Position numbers and translations under genes: made by a program. A stretch of DNA of 64,000 nucleotides. Source: Strigamia acuminata. Taxonomy: Eukaryota > Arthropoda > Chilopoda > Geophilomorpha > Linotaeniidae. Under the pieces are notes generated by a model that was given only the letters and a program-made list of their open reading frames with translations, searched no databases and had not been told where the DNA came from. The stretch spans positions 2,542,001 through 2,606,000 of the forward strand of contig OX442315.1 in the NCBI GenBank assembly GCA_949358305.1. The letters are read 5' to 3'. Shown one piece after another: positions 10,245 to 19,960 of the stretch. How positions within the stretch are numbered: position 1 is the stretch's first letter; the number at the start of each line of letters is the position of its first letter.

Positions 10245-13200
10245 GTTTAACACCTAAAGCTGTGTCGGAACCACCGGAAGTGAAGCGCGTGTTGCCACCA
10301 AAATCTGTGTTGACCGCGCCTAATACTGACCCAGTACTTCCGAAATTGACTTCATTCGTGATGATTTCTCCTAAAGAGAAAGATGTGTCCGAGGAGCCAA
10401 AAATTGAGATCGGGATTGGAGAAAGAGTACGACGTGATTCCCAATACGTGAAGATCGTCTGGAATGACATCCAATTTATTGCGCAATTTGACTCTGGTGC
10501 TCAGACCTGCATCATGGCGCAAGATCTGTATGAGAAGCTGCATGAGAAGATGGGGGTGGAAATGGTTGTGTTGCACGAGACCATTCGCGTTGCCAATAAT
10601 CAATTAGTTGAGGTTTTAGGTAGCGTAGAAATAACCGTGCGTGCACCTCAAACTCTGATCTCTTTTGTGTGCTTGGTGATAGAGGACTCATCAGCGGACT
10701 TGCTGCTCGGACGAGATTTCTGTCGGGCGGTTGGGTTATGTACGGACCATGGACTTAATTGCTGGTTCATAAGAGGTTCGGAGGAACGGCGTAGTTTCAT
10801 GACTATGAGACAGGCGCTGGCCTCTGACCCAGTACTTTTGTTGCCACTAATCCCCGCCGCCCCTAAGATGGCAGTTCCTGCCCCGATTAGTGATGTAAAT
10901 TGTGTTTTGTTGAATCATCGCACATTGCCCGCCGAAACTTTTGAGTTACCGCATGACGATGCGCCATTCAGAGTTAAGGTGGTGGTTTCGCGTAAGACCG
11001 CGGAAAATAGGAGTTGGACATTTCTTTGGTCACCTCCGCGACGCGAAAAGTCGCGCAGAACTAAATTCTGCGATACGACACGTGTCTACCGGAGGCCCAT
11101 GTGTTTTAGCCAGATCCGACGTTCTAAACGGGTGCGCAGGGCTCGGAAGAGATTGTCGCAGTCTGCGGAGTCGTCTGTTCCGTCAGTTCCTCCCGATTCA
11201 ATTATTTCGGATGTGGATGGGGAAGTTGGTTCCACTGGTGGACAGTTTTCTCCTACGACCAATTTTGTTGAATATCTGCCTTGTCCCGATCCGACTAAGT
11301 TGGACTGGATTTATGGGCAGTTATCAAATCAACTATCACCAAAACGCATCACTCATTTGATTGACGCGTTAAAACCCGTTTCAAACATCTTTAGAGAAGA
11401 AATTGGGTTGTGCAATAACACTCTTTTTGAGGTTGATCTCAAACCTGACTTTAGGCCAATACACGTGCCTGTTAGGCCGGTAAACCCTGCTAAAAAAGCT
11501 ATCATTGATCAATACATCGATCAAAAGCTGGCGCAGGGAATTATTCGTCGCTCGAAGAGTGATTGTGCCGTGGCCCCTGTCGTCGTCCCCAAGAAGGATG
11601 GCAGATGGAGGTGCGCCATGGACTTTCGCCCTATCAATGCGCAAACGATGCCTGACGTGTATCCCCTCCCAGATATTGATAACATCTTTTCATATTTGGG
11701 CGGGGCTAAGTGGTTCTCCATAATAGATGGACGTGAGGCGTTTCATCAGATCGGCGTTAGGCCAGGAGATGAACGTTTTCTCGCTTTTATCACGCATCGC
11801 GGACTCTACGAGTATGTCCGCATGCCTTTTGGACCAATAAATGGCCCTGCAACACTGCAACGCGCTATGAACCTTACGCTTGCGGAATTTCTTTACAAAT
11901 GCGTCTTTGTTTACATCGACGACATTATTGTCTTTAGTAAAACATTTGAAGAACATGTAGAACATCTGAAGCAAGTTTTGACACTTCTTGACGCGGCAGG
12001 ATTCACGATGAATGCCGGCAAGACAGAGTTGTGTAAGCGTAGCCTTGAAGTGTTGGGTCATATTGTTGAAGAAGGAAAAATTCGTCCTAATCCGAAAAAG
12101 ACCAGCGCGATCCAATTATTTCCCGCGCCAACTAATGTAAAAGAGTTGCAGCGCTTTAAGGGCATGATTGGGTACTATTCTTCATTTTTTCCGGGGTACT
12201 CGAGGACTTGTGAGGTTTTCAGGCCCTTGATGAAGAAGAACGCGCCATGGAATTGGACGGATGGCTGTCAAGCAGCGTTCGAGTATCTGCGGGACCATGT
12301 TGCAACATCAACTTTGCAGCGGAGGTTTCCTGACTGGTCGAAGCCGTATATTCTGCAGACAGACGCGAGCTACTCAGGCTTGGGTGCTGCGTTGATGCAA
12401 TTGGATAATAATGGCATTCGTGTGCCAATTGCATTTGCTTCGCGCGCTTTAAATAGTGCGGAAAAGAATTACAATGTTACGGAGATCGAGTGTCTAGCTG
12501 CTGTTTGGGCAGTTAAGCGTTTCCGCAGTTACTTAGAACTTATGGATTTTTACCTTGAGAGCGATCACAAGTGTTTAAAATGGCTTTTTGCTCAGCGCGA
12601 ACCAAAGGGCAGATTGGCTCGATGGATTCTGTCGATGTCAGACTTTCGGTTTACATTTCTGCATTGCAGTGGCACCAGCAATCGTGTCGCTGATGCGTTG
12701 AGCAGAGCTCCTGTAGATCCGGCCATTGAAATTGGCGATGATGATTGTCCACTTGTTGATGATGCGACATATTGTGCGTTCTTTGACGATTTCGCGAGTT
12801 GGCCGACCATTGAAATGGTGGAGCTCGACGAGCATTTCGTGCCAAAACCATCTGGCTCAAAGATCGTTAATGCGGCCAAACTTCGAAAGAAATCGCGTAT
12901 TCTTCAAAAGAAACGTGAATTTGAGGAGTTGGAACCGCTTGAGTTGTTTGGGGATTTAAACACCCGACCCCCCAAACCCCCCGGCCCCTCAAGGGGGGGT
13001 AGTGTGCCGGCCGACATGGAAAATGCCGTGTTCGGTGCACACCAGCTCTCCGGTGTAAGTACGCCTCCAGCTGCCTTGCCGCCAAAAAGGCGTGTTGGAA
13101 GGCCCTGTAAGGTCAAAGTGGTTCCTTCTGATCCTGTGCCTAAAAGGAAAAGAGGACGGCCACCAAAACAAAAACGTAAAGTTGGAAGACCCAAAAAGAT

Positions 13201-14956
13201 TGTATCACCTGCAAGAAGTGAGCATTCGTCTTCACCAGCGTCACCAGTTTCGAATAGAGGAAAATCTGGTAGCGAGCGATTTTTGAGTGACCATAGTTCC
13301 GACGAATATCGGACTACGGTGCCACCTTTGTCGACGCGACCAACTACGCGGTCGAGGCAGACTCAACAACCTTTGGTGGACAACCAAGTCTCGCCATACG
13401 AATCCGAAGATTTGGATGAGGATCGACCGGCTGAGCATCCGGCTTACGAGCTTTTGCCAACTCAGAAAAGAATGAGGGAAGTTCAGTTGGCTGATGGTTG
13501 GGCGAAGGGTATTATAATGTATCTGGACACTGGGCATTTGCCGCCTGACGAAGACGAGGCTGAGAAAATCAAAAAGCAATCTGTTGACATGGCCTTGTAT
13601 CATGGGCTTCTGTGTAGGTACCCGCCAGTAACAATTGGCCAACGCGCTGAATCGCGTCGTATTTACTTGCCAGAGCCTTTGAGACGAATTTATTTTCACT
13701 GCCTTCACTTCCCGCCAACTTCTGGCCACCTCGGAATTGAAAAGACCATGATGCGTTTAAAAACGCGTGTTTTTTGGCCAGGAATGAAGCGAGATGTGGC
13801 TGAGTGGATCAAGGTGTGTGGGCCATGCCAGAGAGCGAAGGTTGAACGACGTTTGCCAATGGGAGAAATGGAAACGGCAAAACCACGCCGTCGTTTCAGA
13901 ACCATTTACGTCGACTACTTTGGGAAAAAGTTGAAGTCTAGCCAGGGTAATTGCTACGCGTTCGTGATGGTGGATGCGGCTAGCAGATGGGTTGACGTTC
14001 GGCTTACTGAAAATGCAGATGTGCCAACTACCATCAGGCAAATTGAGAAATTTGTGCAACGTTGGGCCTTCCCGAAGACTTTAATTAGTGACAATGCGCC
14101 TACTTTTCGTTCTGCGCGTTTTCAAGCGCACTGTGCGGGAATGGGCATTGTAAATAAGTACATATCTGTGTATCATCCGCAAGGGAATTTGGCGGAGCGC
14201 CTAAACCAGTCGCTGAAGACCTGCATTCTCGCGTACATCGACGAACACGTGAATTGGGACCGTCATATTGGCTACTTCATTTTGGCCATTAACGCCAGCT
14301 ATCAAACATCGCTGAAGTTCTCACCGTATATGATGATCGTTGGGCAGGAAGCGCGTTATCCAGGCGACCTCGACAGCGACACCGACGATGGGGATCCTCT
14401 CCCGCCGGATGAGGCGAGGTATTTACATCGATACATGCTACGCGTCGGAGCCGAGGCGCGGAAGAACTTGGAGATAGCGAACCTGCGACATAAGCGATGG
14501 TACGATCGGAAACGGCGGCCCCACGACTTCAAGCCTGGCGACTGGGTCACGCTGAGGAGCAGGATCTTGTCGTCGGCGGACAAGCAGGTTTCAGCGGGTT
14601 TCCAGCAGCGTACCGAAGGGATTTACATCATCCACCGGATCATCGGACCGAATACCGTGCTGCTGATGAAGGAGGACGGAAGTGTTACACAACCTTACCA
14701 CATCGTGGACCTCCGACATTGGTATCGCGACCCGGATGAAGACGCGAAGGACTCGGAGGATGTTCCGGACCCGCTGGAGGTGCTGAGTGCTGTTGGAGAC
14801 GGTTGCGGCGCTAGTTTTATTTCCCGGGTGGATATGAACGATATACACGCCCGAGTGGACAAATTCAGTGCGGAATCACGTGAGATTTGCATAAAATATT
14901 ATGCCGAGAACAATATTCGGTATAATGATTGTGAACAGGAAGAGGATCCGCCATAA
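10169..14956 (+). CDS. pol: Gypsy-1 Pol (protease, RT, RNase H, AT-hook linker, integrase)
   Basis: Open -1 frame overlapping gag; translated as Gag-Pol, so the ATG at 10169 need not be used. Positions in the frame: aspartic protease FDSGAQ near residue 108; reverse transcriptase with YIDD at 582-585; RNase H starting at ILQTDAS (about 730); a basic linker (about 970-1020) with three AT-hook-like GRP motifs; integrase zinc-binding region (HCLHF, then CGPCQ) near 1175-1220; the DD35E core with D in YVDYFG, D in SDNAPT and E in NLAERLN. A C-terminal region with FKPGDWV follows, as in gypsy integrases. All catalytic residues look intact. It ends at TAA 14954-14956; no env ORF follows. Confidence 0.92.
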   Translation: MGRSGKRQRAPTEVRRQSGGPKEEVGLTPKAVSEPPEVKRVLPPKSVLTAPNTDPVLPKLTSFVMISPKEKDVSEEPKIEIGIGERVRRDSQYVKIVWNDIQFIAQFDSGAQTCIMAQDLYEKLHEKMGVEMVVLHETIRVANNQLVEVLGSVEITVRAPQTLISFVCLVIEDSSADLLLGRDFCRAVGLCTDHGLNCWFIRGSEERRSFMTMRQALASDPVLLLPLIPAAPKMAVPAPISDVNCVLLNHRTLPAETFELPHDDAPFRVKVVVSRKTAENRSWTFLWSPPRREKSRRTKFCDTTRVYRRPMCFSQIRRSKRVRRARKRLSQSAESSVPSVPPDSIISDVDGEVGSTGGQFSPTTNFVEYLPCPDPTKLDWIYGQLSNQLSPKRITHLIDALKPVSNIFREEIGLCNNTLFEVDLKPDFRPIHVPVRPVNPAKKAIIDQYIDQKLAQGIIRRSKSDCAVAPVVVPKKDGRWRCAMDFRPINAQTMPDVYPLPDIDNIFSYLGGAKWFSIIDGREAFHQIGVRPGDERFLAFITHRGLYEYVRMPFGPINGPATLQRAMNLTLAEFLYKCVFVYIDDIIVFSKTFEEHVEHLKQVLTLLDAAGFTMNAGKTELCKRSLEVLGHIVEEGKIRPNPKKTSAIQLFPAPTNVKELQRFKGMIGYYSSFFPGYSRTCEVFRPLMKKNAPWNWTDGCQAAFEYLRDHVATSTLQRRFPDWSKPYILQTDASYSGLGAALMQLDNNGIRVPIAFASRALNSAEKNYNVTEIECLAAVWAVKRFRSYLELMDFYLESDHKCLKWLFAQREPKGRLARWILSMSDFRFTFLHCSGTSNRVADALSRAPVDPAIEIGDDDCPLVDDATYCAFFDDFASWPTIEMVELDEHFVPKPSGSKIVNAAKLRKKSRILQKKREFEELEPLELFGDLNTRPPKPPGPSRGGSVPADMENAVFGAHQLSGVSTPPAALPPKRRVGRPCKVKVVPSDPVPKRKRGRPPKQKRKVGRPKKIVSPARSEHSSSPASPVSNRGKSGSERFLSDHSSDEYRTTVPPLSTRPTTRSRQTQQPLVDNQVSPYESEDLDEDRPAEHPAYELLPTQKRMREVQLADGWAKGIIMYLDTGHLPPDEDEAEKIKKQSVDMALYHGLLCRYPPVTIGQRAESRRIYLPEPLRRIYFHCLHFPPTSGHLGIEKTMMRLKTRVFWPGMKRDVAEWIKVCGPCQRAKVERRLPMGEMETAKPRRRFRTIYVDYFGKKLKSSQGNCYAFVMVDAASRWVDVRLTENADVPTTIRQIEKFVQRWAFPKTLISDNAPTFRSARFQAHCAGMGIVNKYISVYHPQGNLAERLNQSLKTCILAYIDEHVNWDRHIGYFILAINASYQTSLKFSPYMMIVGQEARYPGDLDSDTDDGDPLPPDEARYLHRYMLRVGAEARKNLEIANLRHKRWYDRKRRPHDFKPGDWVTLRSRILSSADKQVSAGFQQRTEGIYIIHRIIGPNTVLLMKEDGSVTQPYHIVDLRHWYRDPDEDAKDSEDVPDPLEVLSAVGDGCGASFISRVDMNDIHARVDKFSAESREICIKYYAENNIRYNDCEQEEDPP
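10181..10231 (+). promoter_or_regulatory. Programmed -1 frameshift signal, Gypsy-1 gag/pol
   Basis: The heptamer G GGA AAC (10181-10187) sits in the gag zero frame, a canonical X XXY YYZ slippery site. Six nt later GGGCCCCCAC (10194-10203) can pair imperfectly with GTGGTGGACCC (10221-10231). Pol lies in the -1 frame and is open across the heptamer. The same heptamer in the same codons occurs in Gypsy-2. Confidence 0.75.
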
Positions 14957-15554
14957 CAGCCTTCTTTTTATGTTTTTAAAGTGTTTATTAATATTTATTC
15001 ATTTTTTAGCATTGTTTCAATTTTTATAAGAGTTTTGGTGTTCGTGTTGATTTTTGTTTACATTGGAATGGGTGTGTTGTTGTGTTTTTTGATGTATTTT
15101 GCACTAATATTTGGTTTTAGAACATTTTTTACTAATTGTTGATATTCGCTGACGTTTCGAGGGGGAATGCGGGGTCAAAACTCCATTCTTTTCCCGTCGG
15201 AGTGTTTACGCGACTTTGAATTTTGTCTTTGATATTTAGTGTAGTGTATTTCTAGTGTTTAAATAAGTGTCGAGATGCCCTTATGGCGTGATTTAATGCG
15301 ATTAACGCATTCTTGGCCTGGCGCTTATGCTAGTAGTTTTTCTTGTTATTGTTCAGTTTTTAGAGCGCTTAACGCTTGCGTTGTTTAGTCCGCGCGTTAG
15401 TTATCTAATGAGTTTACGCGATAAGTTCTCGCGCCTCATTAGTGTATTGTTTTTGATCATTCCAACAGTGTCATTTGATTTGATTTCTTGTATCGCATTT
15501 TACTTTCGTTTTCAGATTTTGAACAGAGATTAAAACACTCTGGTCCGAGGGGTG
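14957..15554 (+). other. Gypsy-1 3' untranslated region and polypurine tract
   Basis: About 600 bp without a meaningful ORF. GAGGGG at 15547-15552, two bases before the 3' LTR, is the likely polypurine tract. A second purine run (GAGGGGGAA) lies near 15160. Confidence 0.7.
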
Positions 15555-16557
15555 TGTCACGGCCCGGCATTTACGCGCTTTGTAATCCTCACCTAATTGT
15601 TGTGTTGTGCGCGTTATTCCGTGTGTTTTCCACCATTGTTAAAACTCTCAATAAATCCCTAAACCTATTTGTGTTTGAATTTGAGTTTTGATTTGTCCTC
15701 ATTTCTTATTCATGTTTATCCCTTGATTTGGTCTGGTGTGGCTCAATTCTGCCACATCAGACTAGTCTAAGTTGTGTATTTCCCACTGTTACCCCTCCTG
15801 ATTTCGTTTAGTTTATCCTACCTAATTTAAATGTTTAGTCACTCGCGACTGACTCATCGCGATGATTATTCACGAGCGCGCCTGATTGGCTTACGCGTGC
15901 TTGACTCATGGTTTTCCCCTCGTTTTCTGTGATGGACTTGGCCCAAGTTCACTTCTGAGCTGTTTCAGCCAAGTCTGATCAGAAGGCGTAAGACCATGAG
16001 CTATCGTAGGTGCCTTAACTGGCCGTTGTGCATTTGGCAGTCTCTCCTGTGTTAACTCACAGTATAACTCCATGCCACGTAATTGTGCATGTTTGAGTAT
16101 ATTCATGGTCATATCGCGTGTCTAAATTCCGCGTGTCATCTTTGTTTCCTTTCCTTTCGATGTTCTTTTGTGTTTACACGACGTTTTATGCCGCTGACGT
16201 GCCTCTGGACTAGAAATTAGATTCAAGTAGCTAATGAGTTGTTTATTTCGTCTTTTGCGCGCGATTAGTGCGCGCTTGCTCGGTCTGGCCGCTCCGCCAT
16301 TAGGGGTCCCTGCCAGATTAGCCTAAGCCACGTTTGCGTTGTTAATTCCGCACGTGAGCATTACTTCTTCCATTTTTAAGGCTCCAACAAACCCGGTAAA
16401 ATTTGTGAAATGATCGAATAGGGGAATAAGCTTGCCGCCACCCTCCAGGCTGCTTATTGTTGCCCGGGCCCTTATTCGGGACCAGGCTCTCCCAGTATCG
16501 TAACTGGTGCGCCTTTCAAACGCGGTTTCCAATACCAGAAACAACCGGTTCATGACA
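15555..16557 (+). repeat. Gypsy-1 3' LTR
   Basis: 1003 bp, identical by eye to 7040-8042, ending CATGACA followed by the GTTT target duplication. Confidence 0.95.
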
Positions 16558-16683
16558 GTTTAGTGAAATTGTATTTTAGTTTGTATTTTTACCAATTTTA
16601 GATTCATAGACAGGAAATGATGTCATTTTTGTTTTAAAATGGAACTAAAACACAAAATGTTTTAATTTTTGAATGCAGCTATT

Positions 16684-16871
16684 GTTTTCGGCTGTATACA
16701 CCAGGTAGTGCAAAAACTCACTGATAAGTTGTGACAAATTGACATTTAAATGATGACATACAATCACCTTCATATCATGGGTTTAGATGATTCTGTGACA
16801 TCATTTAAATATCAATTTGTCACAACTTTTTAGTGAGTTTTTGTACTACCTGGTGGATACAGCTAAAAACA
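16684..16871. repeat. Palindrome, copy 2 of the 4954-5232 family
   Basis: Inverted arms of about 75-80 bp, each with CACCAGGTAGTGC (or its inverse) and a TTTAAATGATG-like segment around a short centre. It closely matches the arms at 5011-5200. Confidence 0.7.
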
Positions 16872-16959
16872 CTCATTCTACAGGTGAGCATCAAGTTGGA
16901 ATGGGATGATTTTGATGTCCAAGGCTGTACTCGTGGATTTGATTGGAGCACAGGACGCA

Positions 16960-17424
16960 CAGGTACGCGGTACCGTACCGGAAGTACAGTTCCGCCAGTA
17001 CCGGTACTGTACCGCAGCCTATACCGCGGTACTTCTGTGCCAGCTTTGTACCGGGACCGCGGTACGTTTCCTAGCAGCCCTCAGTGCCATGTACTTGTAT
17101 CGCGATACTTCGGGCGACCTGCGGTACATATCGCGGTACACGGGAAAACGCAAGAAAAAACGAGATTCTCGTGTCATCCACTGCAATTTTAAAAAGTTGA
17201 TGTAATAAAGGTCTATAATTTATAAATAAGTTTATTATTAATAAACTTTTAATTGGTTTTTATTAATTTTAAAGTATAATTTTTTTTGTAGCCAAAATTA
17301 AAACTTGAAGACATTTTATAAATTATTGATGTCTATAACATCAACTTTTTAAAATTTAAGTGAAAAACGAGAATCTCGTGTTTTCTCGCGTTTTCCTGTG
17401 TACCGCGAGATGTACCGCAAAATC
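16960..17424. repeat. Foldback-like inverted repeat with GTACCG words
   Basis: Positions 17118-17205 and 17338-17420 are imperfect inverse copies (both contain CGAGATTCTCG or its near-inverse and AAAAAGTTGATG) around an AT-rich centre. The left flank (16960-17110) is crowded with GTACCG/CGGTAC words, which resume after 18590. This looks like a palindromic mobile element interrupted by the element at 17425-18564. Confidence 0.5.
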
Positions 17425-18564
17425 GACGCGGACCAAATTGGCGATGGCCAGATTGGCAACGCTCCCAAATTGGCAATGGGCATATTTGGCGCCGAATTTA
17501 AAATGCCTAATTATTTTAAGGAGATTTCAAATTGGCGAGCTCCCAAATTGGCGATGAATAAAATTGTCGAGCTCCCAAATTGGCGATGGGTTAAAATTGT
17601 CGAGTTCCCAAATTGGCGATCGGTGTCCAAACGACCAAGACCTATGGGGTTTGGTCTTTTCTTGAAACTTGCCCACTAAATGCTTCACCCATCCCTTTAT
17701 GGACGTTTGATTGGCCGCTTGCGACTGTTCTAGCGGCAACTCCACCACAGTGTTTATCGTCAACGTCGAATGCTGCGAGCTCGTCTCGCTTTCGTCCGCG
17801 TCCTTATGGCCCCGGACTAATGGACTTGATGCTGTGCACGCTGAACCCCCTGTCGTCCTTCTGATACCTCGAACACTCCTCCAAATGCTTCAGCTTCTCC
17901 CTGATGGCGAACCCGCGCACTTTGTGCCTGTGCGCGACCGACTAGCGCGCCTCCAAGTCGGGCTTCGTCGCGGCGCTCTGCCTCCTAGATTTCAGCTCCT
18001 TCGGCTTGATCGGGGGCATCTTGAGTTCCACCCCGTTCTTGTCGATCAAAATGAAGTTGTCCGAGCCCTCCTCGGGTTCGCTGTAGATGGCCGAGTCCCG
18101 GAACAAGTCGTTACGGAGCAACCCCTCGATGGCCTCAAACGAGCGCTCGTAGTAGCTGTCCGCGGACTCGTTCTGCCCGCACTTGTCGTCCGCAAGCATC
18201 AGATTTTTTGCCGAATCCCGACGTTTTGTTGCCGTCGCTCAAACTCGTCACGTTCGACGACTCGGACAACACGCTGTCCGGCCGCAAATCGTCCAATTTC
18301 CGGACCCCGTGTCTCTGGCGTTGTCTCGGCACGCTGTACTCGCTCGGGTCGATCGAACTGGCGGTAAAACAGCAAACACATCGCCAATTTGACCCATCGC
18401 CAATTTGGGAGCTCGCCAATTTGAGAACCCGGTTCCCATTTAATGGGTTCGGCGATCGCCAATTTGCAATCTCCGATTTGGCCGTCGCCAATTTAGAGTT
18501 TCGCCAATTTGCAATCGGCAATTTGGTGGTCGCCAATTTGGCGGTCGCCAATTTGGTCCCCGCC
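17425..18564. mobile_element. Foldback-like element with inverted minisatellite arms
   Basis: The ends read GACGCGGACCAAATTGGCGA and, inverted, GGCGGGGACCAAATTGGCGA. Each arm (17425-17615 and 18378-18564) is a tandem series of an AAATTGGCGA-type word, direct on the left and inverted on the right. This is the architecture of Foldback elements. CAAAATC occurs on both sides (17418-17424 and 18565-18571) and is the probable target duplication. The interior holds coding-like sequence (see next entry). The superfamily is not assigned. Confidence 0.65.
17640..18370 (-). pseudogene. Captured fragments of a cellular coding sequence
   Basis: Minus-strand translation gives protein-like blocks in different frames. 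One (about 18190-18370) includes DSVLSESSNVTSLSD. One (about 17945-18190) includes SYYERSFEAIEGLL and DLFRDSAIYSEPEE. Shorter blocks further left include EKLKHLEECSRYQKDD and TSIKGWVKHLVGK. The first two blocks are separated by a one-base slip in an A-run near 18210, and stops separate the others. The composition is that of an ordinary intracellular protein, not a transposase. I do not recognise the parent gene. The fragments appear carried inside the foldback element. Confidence 0.5.
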
Positions 18565-18571
18565 CAAAATC

Positions 18572-18835
18572 CTGTAACGGCACCACGGTACCTTGTGCGG
18601 AAGCACTTTGCCCCGCGTACTAGTACCCAGTGGCATAGTTAGCATGGGTGATACCCGAGGCGGATATCGATGGAGTCACCCTCAAAAACAGTTAAAATCA
18701 ACATTTTTTTCAATCTTGGCTGGGTGTCACCCCCCTACATACAGGGTGGTTCAAAAAATTTGCTTTACAGTAAATAATTTTTCCTAGATCTTTGAATGAT
18801 CGATTACACGCATATCAAAATGTTCAAGGTCCAGT
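18572..18835. other. Spacer left of Gypsy-3; no gene
   Basis: Resumes the GTACC-rich sequence, then unique-looking DNA. TACAGGGTGGTTCAAAAAAT near 18739 resembles the end of a Tc1/mariner-type element, but I found no partner end. Confidence 0.4.
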
Positions 18836-18839
18836 ATAT

Positions 18840-19330
18840 TGTCACGCGGTTGAGTTGTGTCGTCTGCCGACCAGCTCAAACCAGCGCTAGAATTGAAGAA
18901 GTTGTCAAAATCTATCACTAGCCAGCGTACGTGATGGTGACATCACGGGCTGGTCAATCTGGATTAACTCAGGGGGTGACTCTAGTATAAAAGAGCCACT
19001 TTGGCTCTTAGAGCTCAGTCCATCCCGGGCTTCTAAACAGTTAGCACCAGCCAGCAAATGGCATGGTGTGATTGTTTCCCTCCAAATTGAATCAAAGTGT
19101 TAATCATATCTTAGAGTATTTATTAGATTTAGTTTAGATTTAGTTTCACATTCTGTATTTATGATTTAAGTGTTTTGATTTAAAGAATAAAGACACTGTA
19201 TTGTTTTCAATCTTAAACTCTGGCTCTATTTCATTTACCTCACTCTTAGTAACTGAGCTTAACTCAGTTTAGTAAACAGTTAAAATAAGTAAAGTTACGT
19301 GGTCACTATTGGCCATTTGGCCACGTAACA
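18840..19330 (+). repeat. Gypsy-3 5' LTR
   Basis: Begins TGTCACGCGG and ends CACGTAACA. It contains TATAAAAG at 18986-18993 and an AATAAAG polyadenylation signal near 19187. Confidence 0.93.
18986..19008 (+). promoter_or_regulatory. Gypsy-3 LTR TATA box and adjoining palindrome
   Basis: TATAAAAG is followed at once by AAGAGCCA and its perfect inverse TGGCTCTT around a 3-nt loop. The 3' LTR has one substitution here (AAGAGCTA), the only LTR difference I found. Confidence 0.6.
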
Positions 19331-19333
19331 AAG

Positions 19334-19348
19334 TGGTGGAGATTGCGG
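19334..19348 (+). promoter_or_regulatory. Gypsy-3 primer binding site (tRNA not assigned)
   Basis: TGGTGGAGATTGCGG begins 3 nt after the LTR, in the correct place for a primer site. I could not match it with confidence to a tRNA 3' end. The AT-rich leader that follows runs to about 19960 without a gene. Confidence 0.5.
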
Positions 19349-19960
19349 TTTTCTTTTTAGACCCACTAATTGGTTTGATAAAAGTAGTGAAAAGTGAAAA
19401 TTTACAGTAAAAATCAGCCAGTTTTGTGTAAAAATTGAATAATTAGAGCTAAAACCCCGTAAAAACTCAGTAAAAATAGTAGAAATTCTTATAAAATTTA
19501 GAAAGAGTGCAGATTAATTTGCATATTAGAAAGAAATAAGAGTGAATCATAGAGTGACTCAGAGTTTGAAGACAGTATAGTGATTGAATATTTAATTAAG
19601 TTGCATTGAGTTGAATAATATTTTGGATTTAATTATTAAAGTTGTTTAATATTGTTGAATATTGAATTTTGCAGGAAAGTTTGTTTTGATAATAATATAT
19701 TTAATAAAATCTTAATAAGTTTAATTTTTTTTTACAGGAAATTGATAAATTAGTCATAATTTATATAGATTCTGTTGTTGACTAATAATAATAATTGTTT
19801 ATTTTTCAGGATTTTGATAATTGGGTTTTTCTTTTTGGAAATATTAAAATGAGAATATATTTCAGAATAAGTGATTGGTGAATTTTGGTTATAGTGAATG
19901 TGTGGAGGTGCATTATAGAGTAGTGGAAATAAAAATTATAGTGCATTTCAAGGCTTAATA

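Larger units (their letters stand above)
7040..16557 (+). mobile_element. Gypsy-1: complete Ty3/gypsy LTR retrotransposon
   Basis: Two 1003-bp LTRs (7040-8042 and 15555-16557) that look identical flank gag and pol. A 4-bp duplication GTTT (7036-7039 and 16558-16561) marks the insertion. Domain order in pol is protease, reverse transcriptase, RNase H, integrase, which is diagnostic for Ty3/gypsy (Metaviridae). Both ORFs are open and linked by a -1 frameshift site. Identical LTRs and intact ORFs indicate a very recent, possibly still active, copy. Confidence 0.95.
6279..16927. mobile_element. Tc1/mariner-like non-autonomous element split by Gypsy-1
   Basis: The left end (CAGCCTTGGACATAAAAATC) recurs inverted at 16905-16927, and both ends abut TA (6277-6278 and 16928-16929). 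Subterminal sequence around 6325-6360 is the inverse of 16645-16680. Without Gypsy-1 the element is about 1.1 kb. Its right part contains the same palindrome as the MITE at 4954-5232. The interior (6360-7039) is AT-rich; a 69-codon ORF at 6483-6692 has no recognisable domain and is probably chance. Confidence 0.55.

Noticed and set aside
13085-13200. Separate HMG/AT-hook chromatin gene
   Set aside because: The motifs are in frame within Gypsy-1 Pol between RNase H and integrase with no break.
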